A DNA stretch of 64,000 nt from CAWBRT01 sp963819175 (GTDB lineage Bacteria > Acidobacteriota > Terriglobia > Terriglobales > Acidobacteriaceae), in contig CAWFVJ010000021.1 in NCBI GenBank assembly GCA_963819175.1, forward strand, positions 248,001-312,000. Reading direction: 5' to 3'. Both the position numbers and the translations under genes were made by a program. This document shows positions 18,423-26,627 of the stretch, one piece after another (position 1 is the stretch's first letter; the number at the start of each line of letters is the position of its first letter). A model generated the notes under the pieces. It saw only the letters and a program-made list of their open reading frames with translations, was not told where the DNA came from and did not search any database.

Positions 18423-19730
18423 TCACCGAAGGCCGCGGAGCATTTGAGTGGACACTCCCGCTCGGCCTGGGGACTGAGCCACGATTGACCGATGCCCGAG
18501 GAGCACTTCTCCGGAACTCGGGCGGTGACTAACACTCCCGTTCGGCCTGGGGACTGAGCCACGATTGACCGATGCCCTTGCTCCCGGACTCGAGTGATTA
18601 ACACTCCCGCCCGGCCTGGGAACTGAGCCACGATTGACCGATGCCCTCGCTCCCGGACCCCGGTTGACACCAGCACGGTTGAATCCTCCAGCTGGCCGCG
18701 CATAAGCTCCCCGCGCTCCAAAGTTTCGAGGCGGCCCGCCCGGACGATTTAATCCGCGGTTGACCACTGTCGTGCTGCGGGTGACGTAAGTGTTGTGGTT
18801 ATAGAAGACGCCATGGCCGCCCCATCGAGGACCCCATCCACAACCCCAGTGGCCCCAGCCCCAGCCCCAATGCCCCCAGAGGCCGATACCGATCCCAACT
18901 CCGAAGCCGATCGCTAATCCGCCCCAAAAAATTCCCGGCGGCGGCGCATAGTAATAGCCCGGATAAACCGGGAACGGCGCTCCATAAATCGTCCAGGGGT
19001 CATATACCGGAACGTAGACGACGGTGGGGTTGGCTGGTGCAATCGTAATCGCGCCGTTCTCGCTGGATATCGTCTGCTGCGGCGTGCTGCGCAACTGACC
19101 AGCAGTCTGTGCCTTCTGGCGCATCGTCTGCACCGAATCCATCACGTCCTGTGGCTGGTTGTAATAGGCATTGCCCAAGTCAGTTGTCCACCGAAGGTTG
19201 CGGTCCATCTGCGCAAGCACCGACGGAAACGCCGTCAGCGCCTTCACGCTCGGATCCCAGTTCTTGGCTTCCGCACCGGCGGCAATCTGATCCGCGGGGG
19301 CGCTGCCCTGCGCCTGCCTCCAGCGATCTGCCTCCACCACTTGCGTCGGATACGTCGCGGCTGCAAGAACCTGCGCAACCAGGGGGTCGGGATAGAGCGC
19401 AATCGGCGCCACCAACTGGTTCAATTGCTCAGTTGACAAGGGCTGCCCCTGCGGAATCGCCGGTTCCGCCTGCGGCGCCGGCTGGCCATCGTCCAATCCC
19501 GGATTGGACTGTCCGTCGCCGGGCGGCGGCATTGGCACGGACTGCGCAAATGCATCGCCCTGCATCATCGGAATCAGGATCATCAGCGCGCTGAGCACGA
19601 CTGCCAGCCCCTGCCGAGTCCATTGGCCAATTCTTCGTCCCGTGGATTGGGCATCCTGCTCGGGCTGAAAAATTTCGTGCAACATCTCTCTCAACCATCG
19701 GTAACTTCTCATGTTTTTATCGAATTTCAT
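18423..19730 (-). CDS. DUF3300 secreted protein; C-terminus probably frameshifted
   Basis: Start at the ATG 19730 (MKFDKNMRSYRWLREM), with GGTGG just upstream. A signal-like hydrophobic stretch (about residues 36-60) is followed by a Pro/Gln linker and the DUF3300 core: LVAPIALYPDPLVAQVLAAA, YPTQVVEADRWRQ, WDPSVKALTAFPSVLAQM, VYVPVYDPWTIYG. Then comes a Gly/Trp-rich hydrophobic segment. After that, near-identical repeats read as RASVNRGSVPRPGGSVNH. DUF3300 proteins usually end in Gly/His/Ser-rich repeats; such an end (SSGGHPSGGGHPSGGGGHSG) exists here in another frame ending at 18329. Function unknown. Confidence 0.8.
   Translation of the reverse strand: MKFDKNMRSYRWLREMLHEIFQPEQDAQSTGRRIGQWTRQGLAVVLSALMILIPMMQGDAFAQSVPMPPPGDGQSNPGLDDGQPAPQAEPAIPQGQPLSTEQLNQLVAPIALYPDPLVAQVLAAATYPTQVVEADRWRQAQGSAPADQIAAGAEAKNWDPSVKALTAFPSVLAQMDRNLRWTTDLGNAYYNQPQDVMDSVQTMRQKAQTAGQLRSTPQQTISSENGAITIAPANPTVVYVPVYDPWTIYGAPFPVYPGYYYAPPPGIFWGGLAIGFGVGIGIGLWGHWGWGWGHWGCGWGPRWGGHGVFYNHNTYVTRSTTVVNRGLNRPGGPPRNFGARGAYARPAGGFNRAGVNRGPGARASVNRGSVPRPGGSVNHSSPGARASVNRGSVPRPNGSVSHRPSSGEVLLGHRSIVAQSPGRAGVSTQMLRGLR
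18453..18660. repeat. Imperfect tandem repeats inside the DUF3300 gene
   Basis: Three copies of a unit containing CACTCCCG, then GGCCTGGG, then CACGATTGACCGATGCCC begin at 18453, 18533 and 18602. The spacings are 80 and 69 bases. The 69-base step keeps the frame and the 80-base step does not, which explains why the same DNA is read as SVNRGSVPRP in one copy and HRSIVAQSPG in another. Confidence 0.75.
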
Positions 19731-19881
19731 AGATTCCACCTTCAAACGCCTGCACATTTCCCAACTCGTCCATACAAACCCGGTTGGGGATGCGGAGTTT
19801 CGCGGAATACATTGGACGCCGGTCACCTCCCGCAAAGCGGGTGCGCGATTTATGGGGTCGTGCGGTCAAGGCACTAAAGTT

Positions 19882-20703
19882 TCAGGGCAGAAAGCTGCTC
19901 TTCAAAAGGGACCGGAGCTGAGAAGTTTGGACCGACCCGGCATCCAGCTTGTAATCCGTATATTGAATGGTAAGCGTAGCCGTGCCGCCGATCAGGACAT
20001 TGGTAACTGACTTGTTAGATGCAGGTAACCAGAAATCGCCGACCTTTTCATAGCGATGCTCTATACGGGTCCTTTTAATCCAGAAAGAAGGGTTTTTCGC
20101 CGGCTCCGCATCGATCGATTCCACGGCAAAGTCAGTTCCGTTTACGCAAATTTCGCCGCGATACAAGTATTTGTCGTTTCGCACCGGATCTGCCCGCAGA
20201 CGGTAGCAGCCGCCGTATTGGCTGGCCTTGGTTCCTAATAGCTCAAATTTGTAGTTATCGGGTGTTAGCGCTGTTTTGCGCTGATTTGCGGCGCTGGCGG
20301 CGTCCTTTTCGCCTTCCAGCAGCCTCTTTAGCACACGATTCAGGAGCAACTTTGAGCCCGATTGCGAGATGATGTCGAAGCTCTTCGTGGCCGGAGCCGA
20401 GTAGTGGGCCATTACGACCATGTTGGCTTCCAGGTGTGCGGGAAAGCCCTGGTAGTCCAGGTGATAGACACGCCGGCCAGTGAAACCCCGGAGGTTACGG
20501 GCCCGCTGCGCATTGGCCTGTACCAAACGGATGACAATCTCGTCGACGGACATGTCAGGCATGTCGGCGGTTGCGGCCTGCGTCCCCGGAAGAGGCAATT
20601 CGAGTGGATAAGGCTGTGCGGCAGCACGCATCGCCAAACAGAAAATGCACGCCACGCCGACAACCACAACTAGATGGACGACGACTTTGGAGCAACGAGG
20701 CAT
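19882..20703 (-). CDS. LolA-like outer-membrane lipoprotein-sorting fold protein
   Basis: A 273-residue secreted protein with signal peptide MPRCSKVVVHLVVVVGVACI up to about residue 29 (AAAQ). The mature part has a helix with ANAQRARNLRGFTGRRVYHL and then a beta-rich body including CYRLRADPVRNDKYLYRGEI and FAVESIDAEPAKNPSFWI, a pattern common to LolA/LolB-like half-barrels of the DUF4292/MucB kind. It may bind a lipid or lipoprotein; no direct motif proves it. It lies downstream of DUF3300 in the opposite reading order with no operon link evident. Confidence 0.6.
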   Translation of the reverse strand: MPRCSKVVVHLVVVVGVACIFCLAMRAAAQPYPLELPLPGTQAATADMPDMSVDEIVIRLVQANAQRARNLRGFTGRRVYHLDYQGFPAHLEANMVVMAHYSAPATKSFDIISQSGSKLLLNRVLKRLLEGEKDAASAANQRKTALTPDNYKFELLGTKASQYGGCYRLRADPVRNDKYLYRGEICVNGTDFAVESIDAEPAKNPSFWIKRTRIEHRYEKVGDFWLPASNKSVTNVLIGGTATLTIQYTDYKLDAGSVQTSQLRSLLKSSFLP

Positions 20704-20743
20704 TCGTCTTGTCCTGGCAAATTTGGGGGCGTTGGAGGTTGCG

Positions 20744-21118
20744 CTATTGCACTAGGAATGGCTTGGCTGAAGCAGTTGTCTGTTCACTGGGTGTCCTGAG
20801 ACCCGCGCCATTATTGAAGTAATCCATTTCGTGCCCATTCAGCGCCGCCCGAACACGCTCGTCCTCACGCCGGAAATGCTCAATGACGACTGCTTTGAGC
20901 AGCGGCTGGTCATCCAGTGTACATTCGCCAAAGCCCTGCTGGGATATCCGTTTCATCGCCGAAACGCTGACGGAAACGATGCTGGAAGAGATGACTTTCT
21001 TTTCGCCGTCCTCAGCATCGAAAACGATGACCGCGAGGAATGCCTTGTCTCTGGCTGTGTTGACAGCGCCAAGGTGGAGGCTCTCATGGTTGACGAAGGT
21101 GAATCGGACGGTTTGCAT
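20744..21118 (-). CDS. Hypothetical 124-residue protein
   Basis: I do not recognise it. MQTVRFTFVNHESLHLG is followed by a beta-like segment FLAVIVFDAEDGEKKVISSS and a helix CTLDDQPLLKAVVIEHFRR. The composition is protein-like and it does not overlap a better gene; an opposite-strand frame at 20831-21163 is less convincing. No clear ribosome site. It may be a small cytoplasmic protein or a false frame. Confidence 0.35.
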   Translation of the reverse strand: MQTVRFTFVNHESLHLGAVNTARDKAFLAVIVFDAEDGEKKVISSSIVSVSVSAMKRISQQGFGECTLDDQPLLKAVVIEHFRREDERVRAALNGHEMDYFNNGAGLRTPSEQTTASAKPFLVQ

Positions 21119-21288
21119 AATTGTGCCAGAGATAGCGTAACCCGAAATGCGGCTGAACCGTAACTAAAACGTGGCCATCGGGCAATAGAAATAAGCCTTA
21201 CTTGCTCGCACGGCTCACTTCTCCGGGAGGCGAAAAGTCAGCGCCAGCCGTGGCTCGAGACAGCAGAGACTCGGCGTGCACCGGTAAT

Positions 21289-21328
21289 GCCTCCACCGGC
21301 GGCAAGTTCTTTGCTCCACGGTGGAGGC
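21289..21328. repeat. Perfect 10-bp inverted repeat in a gene-free stretch
   Basis: GCCTCCACCG (21289-21298) and CGGTGGAGGC (21319-21328) are exact reverse complements separated by 20 bases. The stretch 21119-21630 around it contains no gene I can support. No T-tract follows on either strand, so this is not a standard terminator; its role is unknown. Confidence 0.5.
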
Positions 21329-21630
21329 TCGCGCGAGTTTCGCTACATTCATCTGAGAAGTGTTCGGCCCGGAGAGCCGAGCACTACTCAACTACTTAAT
21401 AGTCGCAGCCGCTGCCTTGCAGCACACCTCATCCTGTGAGCCCGTGCCGCCCGAACAACCGATCGCGCCGATGAGTTGCTTCTTCGGTTTATTTCAGTTG
21501 GGAAGCCCGATCACCTGCTCAAATGGGTGTGAACAGATTCTTGTTTTTTGGCCGAGCCAACGCCGGCGCAATGCAATGTCAGAAACAGGAGCGTGACGGC
21601 TATCATGGCCCGGTGGTCGCGAACAACGAG

Positions 21631-21707
21631 TGGCGACCCCGGAGGGACTCGAACCCCCAACCCTCAGATCCGAAGTCTGATGCTCTATCCAGTTGAGCTA
21701 CGGGGCC
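21631..21707 (-). tRNA. tRNA-Arg (anticodon UCG)
   Basis: On the minus strand: acceptor GGCCCCG (21707-21701) pairs with CGGGGTC with one G-U pair, D-arm GCTCAACTGGATAGAGC, anticodon arm TCAGA-CTTCGGA-TCTGA with anticodon UCG, and T-arm GGGGGTTCGAGTCCCTC. Discriminator G is followed by an encoded CCA (21633-21631). It reads CGA codons. Confidence 0.97.
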
Positions 21708-22018
21708 GTTTATTATCAGCGACTTACATGCACTATTTTCGGTGCAATCAAATTGAAGGGGTTTTTGAAGGGACTGAAATGCAACTTTTCGATTTCCGCG
21801 GTTCTACCCGGAAAAATCGCTTCAGCCACTTCCGATGTTCCCGATGTTCCCTTCATGACTTCATTCCTTTCACAGAGCACCATTGTACCGCCACTCGGGC
21901 CTGGGGATATAACTCAGGACGGACAGCCTCACCAGGTCAATAATTCCCCATATTGCGCCCAAAATAAAACGCGCCTGGCGGAGCAGGCACGCTGTGGTTT
22001 CGAAATTGTCCGGCTTCG
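21708..22018. other. Gene-free stretch beside the tRNA
   Basis: No supportable gene. Overlapping frames on both strands are short and lack family features. The segment 21981-22005, GGCGGAGCAGGCACGC, has no repeat elsewhere in the window. Confidence 0.4.
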
Positions 22019-22150
22019 CTAGTCTTCTCCAGCCGCTTTCGCGGCAGCCTTCTCCGGTTCCGGCTGCGGTAGCGATGGCAGCTTCCTTACAGTCATCGCC
22101 GCGACGATCCCGAAGATGTCGGCCTCTTCCGGATGGATATAGGGCCACAA
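22019..22150 (-). pseudogene. Possible C-terminal fragment of an unknown protein
   Basis: A 43-codon frame reads LWPYIHPEEADIFGIVAAM and then TVRKLPSLPQPEPEKAAAK to a TAG stop. The helix followed by an Ala/Lys/Glu/Pro tail looks like the end of a real protein, but the frame closes immediately upstream and nothing convincing continues in the other frames. I cannot name a family. Confidence 0.25.
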
Positions 22151-22877
22151 TCGTCACAAATCAAAAAATCCGTTGTATCGGCATTGAGCCAAGCCCATAA
22201 ATAAGGTCCCCAACGGCCTGGATGCCTTGCCCACTTTGCGTTCAAGTGACCAATCTGCGCGTTGCTCGGGCACGGGGGAGGCAGTACGACGCCGGTCGCC
22301 GCTGGCGCCTGGTCCGACGATTCGCTGAATGCTGGCCGACTTCGCGTTACTAATCGGGCGGAAGAGTCGCTTCGGATCCTTCCTGAGATTTTCGAAGCGA
22401 CGCCAGTCGGCGGGCATTTCGAGTGGTCCCGGCCCGTAGACGACCTCCTGCGAAACCGACCAGCTCTCACAGCTGTGACAAACACCGGTCCGGCACGATC
22501 AACGGATCGGAACACACACCCTCGGCTAGTTCCAAAATGCTCTCGGTTGTGAGCCACCGGGTGCTGGCCAGTTCTCGCGTTTCAGAGCCGCTCTAAGTGT
22601 TAGCCCCGTGCCGGTCGTCGAGCGTACATCACGGCGAACGCAGATAACATCTTTAGCTACCAGCCTCCGGAAACAGTTGTTTCGATCGGTGATTTCGACA
22701 AGCCTTTGCGGCGGGTCCGGGCTACATTTGGGGACCAGACCGCTCGGGCACTTGGATGGTGGCTGAGTATTTTAAGCTCGGGTCGCCGCGACACGGAGGC
22801 CGATCCTCGGGGGCCGAATTCCCGGCCCATCCGTTGGATACCAGAAATGAGCACTGTATCGGAACTGGAGTCGTCAA
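22151..22877. other. Gene-poor stretch
   Basis: No convincing gene in 727 bases. Several overlapping frames on both strands are low-complexity Arg/Ser-rich translations of GC-rich DNA. Composition resembles its flanks. The stretch may be eroded accessory DNA between the tRNA and the VOC gene. Confidence 0.4.
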
Positions 22878-23327
22878 ATGAGCAGCAGCGTACAAATCGA
22901 ACAGAAGACCTACGAGATGCCCCCGCGAGAGGGGATCAGCGTCGCGCATTTCCTCACCGTCGCCGACATCGAGCGATCGGCTCGCTTCTATGAAAAAGTC
23001 TTCGGCGCTCGCATTCTGAGCCTGGGTGACGGCAACGCGCCTGGGTACCTTCAGCTTGCGAACATCTGGATGATTCTGAACATTGGAGGCGGGCCGACCC
23101 CGGATAAGCCCACGGTAACGCTCAGCGTCCCCGACCCGAATCACATCACAAGCTTTATGAATTTCCGCGTTGCGGATATTCAAGCGTGCTATGAATTATG
23201 GAAAAGTCGAGGAGCGGAGTTCATCACTGAACCGATCCCCAAGTACGGCGAGACGCGCTGCTACATCCGCGATCCTGATGGTTACATTATCGAGGTCGGC
23301 CAGAGCACTACCCTTACGTACGGTTAA
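22878..23327 (+). CDS. VOC-family (glyoxalase/dioxygenase fold) protein
   Basis: A 149-residue single vicinal-oxygen-chelate domain made of two beta-alpha-beta-beta-beta units: GISVAHFLTVADIERSARFY and VADIQACYELWKSRGAEF. A metal ligand pair is plausible at His24 (VAHFLTV) and the C-terminal Glu in YIRDPDGYIIEVGQ. Such proteins include glyoxalase, dioxygenases and antibiotic-binding proteins; no substrate can be assigned. It stands alone in a gene-poor region. Confidence 0.8.
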   Translation: MSSSVQIEQKTYEMPPREGISVAHFLTVADIERSARFYEKVFGARILSLGDGNAPGYLQLANIWMILNIGGGPTPDKPTVTLSVPDPNHITSFMNFRVADIQACYELWKSRGAEFITEPIPKYGETRCYIRDPDGYIIEVGQSTTLTYG

Positions 23328-23877
23328 CGTGCGGGGTGAGGCGAGCGATACGCCATCGGAGATTGCTCCGTTCCTGTCCAGCTTGAAGGTCGTAAGCTCC
23401 TGCTCAACCGGATTAGCTCTCTCCAAAGTGAACGTTCTCCGGAGAGAGCACCCTTGGACTTTTGAACGCTACTCTTCCCCTCGGGACCAATAAATCCGGC
23501 GATAGATTTGGACTGCGCGGCCTGTGCAGGGCGCTACTTGACCGTCTTGCATCCCAGTCCACCAAACGCCGAAGGGAGCCAGAAGTCTTATAAATACCTG
23601 GATGCCACATTGACCGGCAGTGCGTGTCAATTGGGAATTTATCTGGAGTGAAAATGTAGCTGTCAAAGCCTTCAGAAGCCGCAGGGCTCAATGGGGTTCA
23701 ACAAGCAGGCCGCAACAGGTCCAACAGCAATCACTTAGAATCCATAAAATTCCATAAAATAGGGGAGCCCAGCGACCACGAAAGCGCCACAGAGGATGTT
23801 CCTTATGCTCACCTCTGAGCCCCGCCCGGGGGCGGAAGGAGGTGAGCCCACTGAAAGACGAACACAAGGTGAAACGC
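23328..23877. other. Gene-free stretch upstream of the RHH gene
   Basis: No supportable gene. AT-rich AATCCATAAAATTCCATAAAATAGG at 23740-23763 contains a tandem ATTCCATAAA-like repeat that could be part of a promoter for the RHH gene. AAGGAGG at 23837-23843 is a strong ribosome-site sequence; its relation to the RHH start is discussed there. Confidence 0.35.
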
Positions 23878-24033
23878 ATGAACCTGAACGTCAACGTCAG
23901 CCTGCACGCTGCTTTCAAGTCGGCGACCGCCGCCCGCGGCGAGAACATGACCGACATCCTGATGAAGTTCATCGAAGATTACGTCAACAAGCACACGTCG
24001 GCTGCCCTGAAACCGGCGAAGAAGGGCCGCTAG
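23878..24033 (+). CDS. Ribbon-helix-helix (ParG/ParD-like) small protein
   Basis: From the ATG at 23878 the product is 51 residues: a beta-strand MNLNVNVSLHAAFKSATAAR, then helices GENMTDILMKFIEDYVNKH and a basic tail KPAKKGR. This is the RHH DNA-binding fold used by plasmid partition repressors and antitoxins. The frame is open from a GTG at 23842, and AGGAGG eight bases before an in-frame CTG (23851) hints at a longer form starting with that rare codon. It is followed one base later by a truncated serine recombinase, so it probably came with a mobile element. Confidence 0.65.
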   Translation: MNLNVNVSLHAAFKSATAARGENMTDILMKFIEDYVNKHTSAALKPAKKGR

Positions 24034-24034
24034 C

Positions 24035-24106
24035 ATGAAGCCTGCGGCCCTATACCTCCGCGTCTCTACCCTGGATCAGCACCCGGAGACACAGCTTTAC
24101 GCCTAA
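24035..24106 (+). pseudogene. Serine recombinase, N-terminal fragment
   Basis: A 23-codon frame, MKPAALYLRVSTLDQHPETQ then LYA and a stop. It is the start of the resolvase/invertase domain, with YLRVST carrying the expected catalytic serine (Ser10) and the TLDQ motif. The rest of the about 190-residue family is missing: the liv operon end begins only 22 bases later. The cut suggests a deletion or insertion event that removed most of an element. Confidence 0.7.
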
Positions 24107-24128
24107 ATAGAGACCTGCCAGGCTGTCA

Positions 24129-24857
24129 TTACAGGCCGAGGTACGCTGCACGGACCTGCGCATTGCCCAGCAACTCGCTCGATGTGCCCTGCAAAACAAT
24201 GGAGCCGTTTTCCACGACATAGCCGCGCGCAGAGACACTCAACCCGTCCACCACGTTTTGCTCCACGACGAGGACGGGAACGCCCTTCTCTCCGATCTCC
24301 TGGATCTTTTGGAAAACCTCTTCCACAAGTTTGGGCGCCAGCCCTAGCGATGGCTCATCCAGCAAGAGGAGTCTGGGTTCCGACATGAGGGCGCGGGCGA
24401 TGGCAACCATCTGCTGCTCCCCGCCGGAGAGCGTGCCCGCAGTTTGCTTGCGGCGCTCCTTCAGTTTCGGGAATAGCGCGTATTGCTCTTCCAACAACTG
24501 CGGAATCTTGTGTCGCGTGCGGTCGATGTAAGCCCCCAAAATCAGGTGCTCTTCGACTGTCATGTAGGGGAACAATTGGCGGCCTTCGGGAACATGACTG
24601 ATCCCAAGAGCTACAATTTCATGAATCGGCCGTTTGTTAATGTCCCGCCCGTCGAAGTTCACTGTCCCGGACTGGCAACGCACCAGTCCGCTGATAACCC
24701 GCAGGGTTGTCGTCTTGCCTGCGCCGTTCGCGCCGATCAGGGTTACGATCTCGCCCTGGCCGACGGTAAGCGAGAGATGAAACAGGACCTGAAAGTCGCC
24801 ATAGCTGGCGTTGACGTTGCTTAGTTCCAGAAGTGGAGTGCCGCCGTTCGTACTCAT
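24129..24857 (-). CDS. livF: Branched-chain amino-acid-type ABC ATPase LivF
   Basis: A 242-residue ATP-binding subunit: Walker A GANGAGKTT, signature LSGGEQQMVAIARAL, Walker B LLLLDEPSLGLAP, switch VVEQN. The LivF hallmark YGDFQVLFHLSLTVGQGEIV is present. It is the last gene of the operon, its ATG overlapping the livG stop by four bases. It energises import by LivHM together with LivG. Confidence 0.93.
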   Translation of the reverse strand: MSTNGGTPLLELSNVNASYGDFQVLFHLSLTVGQGEIVTLIGANGAGKTTTLRVISGLVRCQSGTVNFDGRDINKRPIHEIVALGISHVPEGRQLFPYMTVEEHLILGAYIDRTRHKIPQLLEEQYALFPKLKERRKQTAGTLSGGEQQMVAIARALMSEPRLLLLDEPSLGLAPKLVEEVFQKIQEIGEKGVPVLVVEQNVVDGLSVSARGYVVENGSIVLQGTSSELLGNAQVRAAYLGL

Positions 24858-25588
24858 TGCACAAATTCCTTGTATTTCGGCCCGAGATAGGCCTCGATAA
24901 CTTCAGGGCGACGCACGACCTCCTGCGGCTTGCCCTCCGCAATCTTTACTCCGTGATCGAGTACCACGACCCGAGCGGCGATCTTCATGACCACCTGCAT
25001 AACGTGCTCTACACCGCCGATAGCAGCAATCCCCCAGTCGGGGAGACGCTGCAGCAAATCGGCCAGCTTCAACGCCTCGGTGGTGGACAGGCCGGACACC
25101 ACCTCGTCCAACAGAATCAACTTGGGGCGGGTGGCCAGCGAGCGCGCTATTTCCAGCCGCTTCAACATCGGCAGCCCCATGCCACGGGCCGGCAGATGCA
25201 TCACACTCTCCATCCCGAGGAACTGGAGGACCTTGACCGATGCCTGCTCGGCGCGGGCGGGTGATGCCGTATGCAGAAACGCTCCCAACATCACGTTCTC
25301 CAGCACCGTCAGATTGCGCAACGGTTTAACGATTTGGTAAGTGCGGCCAATGCCGAGTCTGGCCGCCTTGTCGGGCGAGGAATGAGTAATGTCCTGCCCA
25401 TGGAACAGCACCTGGCCCGAGTCGGCGTGATACACACTGGTGATCAGGTTGAATAGCGTCGTTTTCCCCGCACCGTTGGGGCCAACGATGAATACAATTT
25501 CGTCTGCCTCGATGGACATGGTGACGTCCGCCACCGCCTTCAGGCCGCCGAAACGTTTGCTGACGTTCTTGATCTCCAGTAAAGGCAT
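24854..25588 (-). CDS. livG: Branched-chain amino-acid-type ABC ATPase LivG
   Basis: A 244-residue ATPase: Walker A GPNGAGKTT, Walker B LILLDEVVSGLS, and the LivG-specific IGRTYQIVKPLRNLTVLENV. The usual signature LSGGQ is replaced by GLPMLKRLEIARSL, a divergence seen in part of this family. It is 43 bases downstream of livM. Confidence 0.92.
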   Translation of the reverse strand: MPLLEIKNVSKRFGGLKAVADVTMSIEADEIVFIVGPNGAGKTTLFNLITSVYHADSGQVLFHGQDITHSSPDKAARLGIGRTYQIVKPLRNLTVLENVMLGAFLHTASPARAEQASVKVLQFLGMESVMHLPARGMGLPMLKRLEIARSLATRPKLILLDEVVSGLSTTEALKLADLLQRLPDWGIAAIGGVEHVMQVVMKIAARVVVLDHGVKIAEGKPQEVVRRPEVIEAYLGPKYKEFVQ

Positions 25589-25631
25589 GCATTTACCCTG
25601 TGTGAGGACGTGAGCATTCTTGATGTCGTCT

Positions 25632-26627
25632 TCAGTTCGCGCTTCCGATTTTATTGATCTCGTCCGCTGCCGCCGGCGCCTCGGGAAAAACCGCCGGAAC
25701 TGCCGTCTTGTGACGGCTCAGCCTGCGAATCAGCGTCCCCACGATGCCCTCGGGGAGGAATAACACCACCAGAATGACGAGGACGCCGTAAATCAGCAGG
25801 TGCGCTTCTTTGAATACTTCCTTGAAGATTTCCGTCGCGCTCTCCAGCACCAGGGATCCTATCAGTGGTCCCAGTAGCGTGCCCGCTCCGCCGAGCATCG
25901 GCAGGATGGCAATTTCGACCGAGAGCTCCACCCCGAGAACCTGGTCGGGCACGATATAGAGAAAGACGCTGGCGTAGAGAGCGCCGCCCAGCGCCGTGAC
26001 CGCCGCGCTCAACAGCAGAGACCACAGTTTCACCCGGGTCGTGTTGACGCCCACCGAGAGCGTTGTGTCCTCGTCTTCACGAATGGACATCAGGTAGTAG
26101 CCGAAGCGGGAGCGTTCGACCCAATAGCTGAGCGCGAAGGCCAGCATCGCCAGCAGCACCGCGGCGTAACAGAAGGAGGCCGAAGTGTGTCGCGGGAACA
26201 ACAGCGGTACTTGCACCCCGACATCGCCGCCGGTCACATCGGGAAGGTTCTTGGCGATCAGACGCACGACTTCGGCAAAGGCAATTGTCGCCAGGCAAAA
26301 ATAGGGGCCGCGCAGGCGGAATGAAACGCTGCCGATAATGGCGGCCGACAACATCGCCAGCAGCATTCCCGCCAAGATCGCCAGCCAGGGTGAGAGTCCC
26401 AGCTGGCTCAACAGAGCGAGGCTGTAAGCGCCGACGCCGAAGTAGGCCGCGTGGCCCAGCGAAAGCTGGCCGGCGTAACCGCCCACAATATTCCAAGCGA
26501 GTCCCAGCGCCGCGAACAGAAACAGCCGAAAGGCGACCTGCAGCAGGTAATCGTTGTGCACCAGGGTTGGGAGCCCCAGCGCCGCCACAAAGATAACCGC
26601 CGCGATGAGCAGTTGTGGACGTCTCAT
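25632..26627 (-). CDS. livM: Branched-chain amino-acid-type ABC permease LivM
   Basis: A 331-residue integral membrane permease from the ATG at 26627 (MRRPQLLIAAVIFVAALGLP). About ten hydrophobic segments are seen, with GLAWNIVGGYAGQLSLGHAA and SIREDEDTTLSVGVNTTRVK as family motifs. The ATG overlaps the livH stop (ATGA). The frame is open far upstream to 27002, but that part lies inside livH and is not coding here. Confidence 0.92.
   Translation of the reverse strand: MRRPQLLIAAVIFVAALGLPTLVHNDYLLQVAFRLFLFAALGLAWNIVGGYAGQLSLGHAAYFGVGAYSLALLSQLGLSPWLAILAGMLLAMLSAAIIGSVSFRLRGPYFCLATIAFAEVVRLIAKNLPDVTGGDVGVQVPLLFPRHTSASFCYAAVLLAMLAFALSYWVERSRFGYYLMSIREDEDTTLSVGVNTTRVKLWSLLLSAAVTALGGALYASVFLYIVPDQVLGVELSVEIAILPMLGGAGTLLGPLIGSLVLESATEIFKEVFKEAHLLIYGVLVILVVLFLPEGIVGTLIRRLSRHKTAVPAVFPEAPAAADEINKIGSAN

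Noticed and set aside
20831..21163. Plus-strand frame opposite the hypothetical protein at 20744-21118
   Set aside because: Composition less protein-like than the minus-strand frame and no ribosome site; I kept only the minus-strand one, at low confidence.
21631..21707. Attachment-site repeat of the tRNA-Arg 3' end
   Set aside because: I looked for a second copy of the T-arm/acceptor sequence in the gene-poor flanks and saw none, so no att pair can be claimed.
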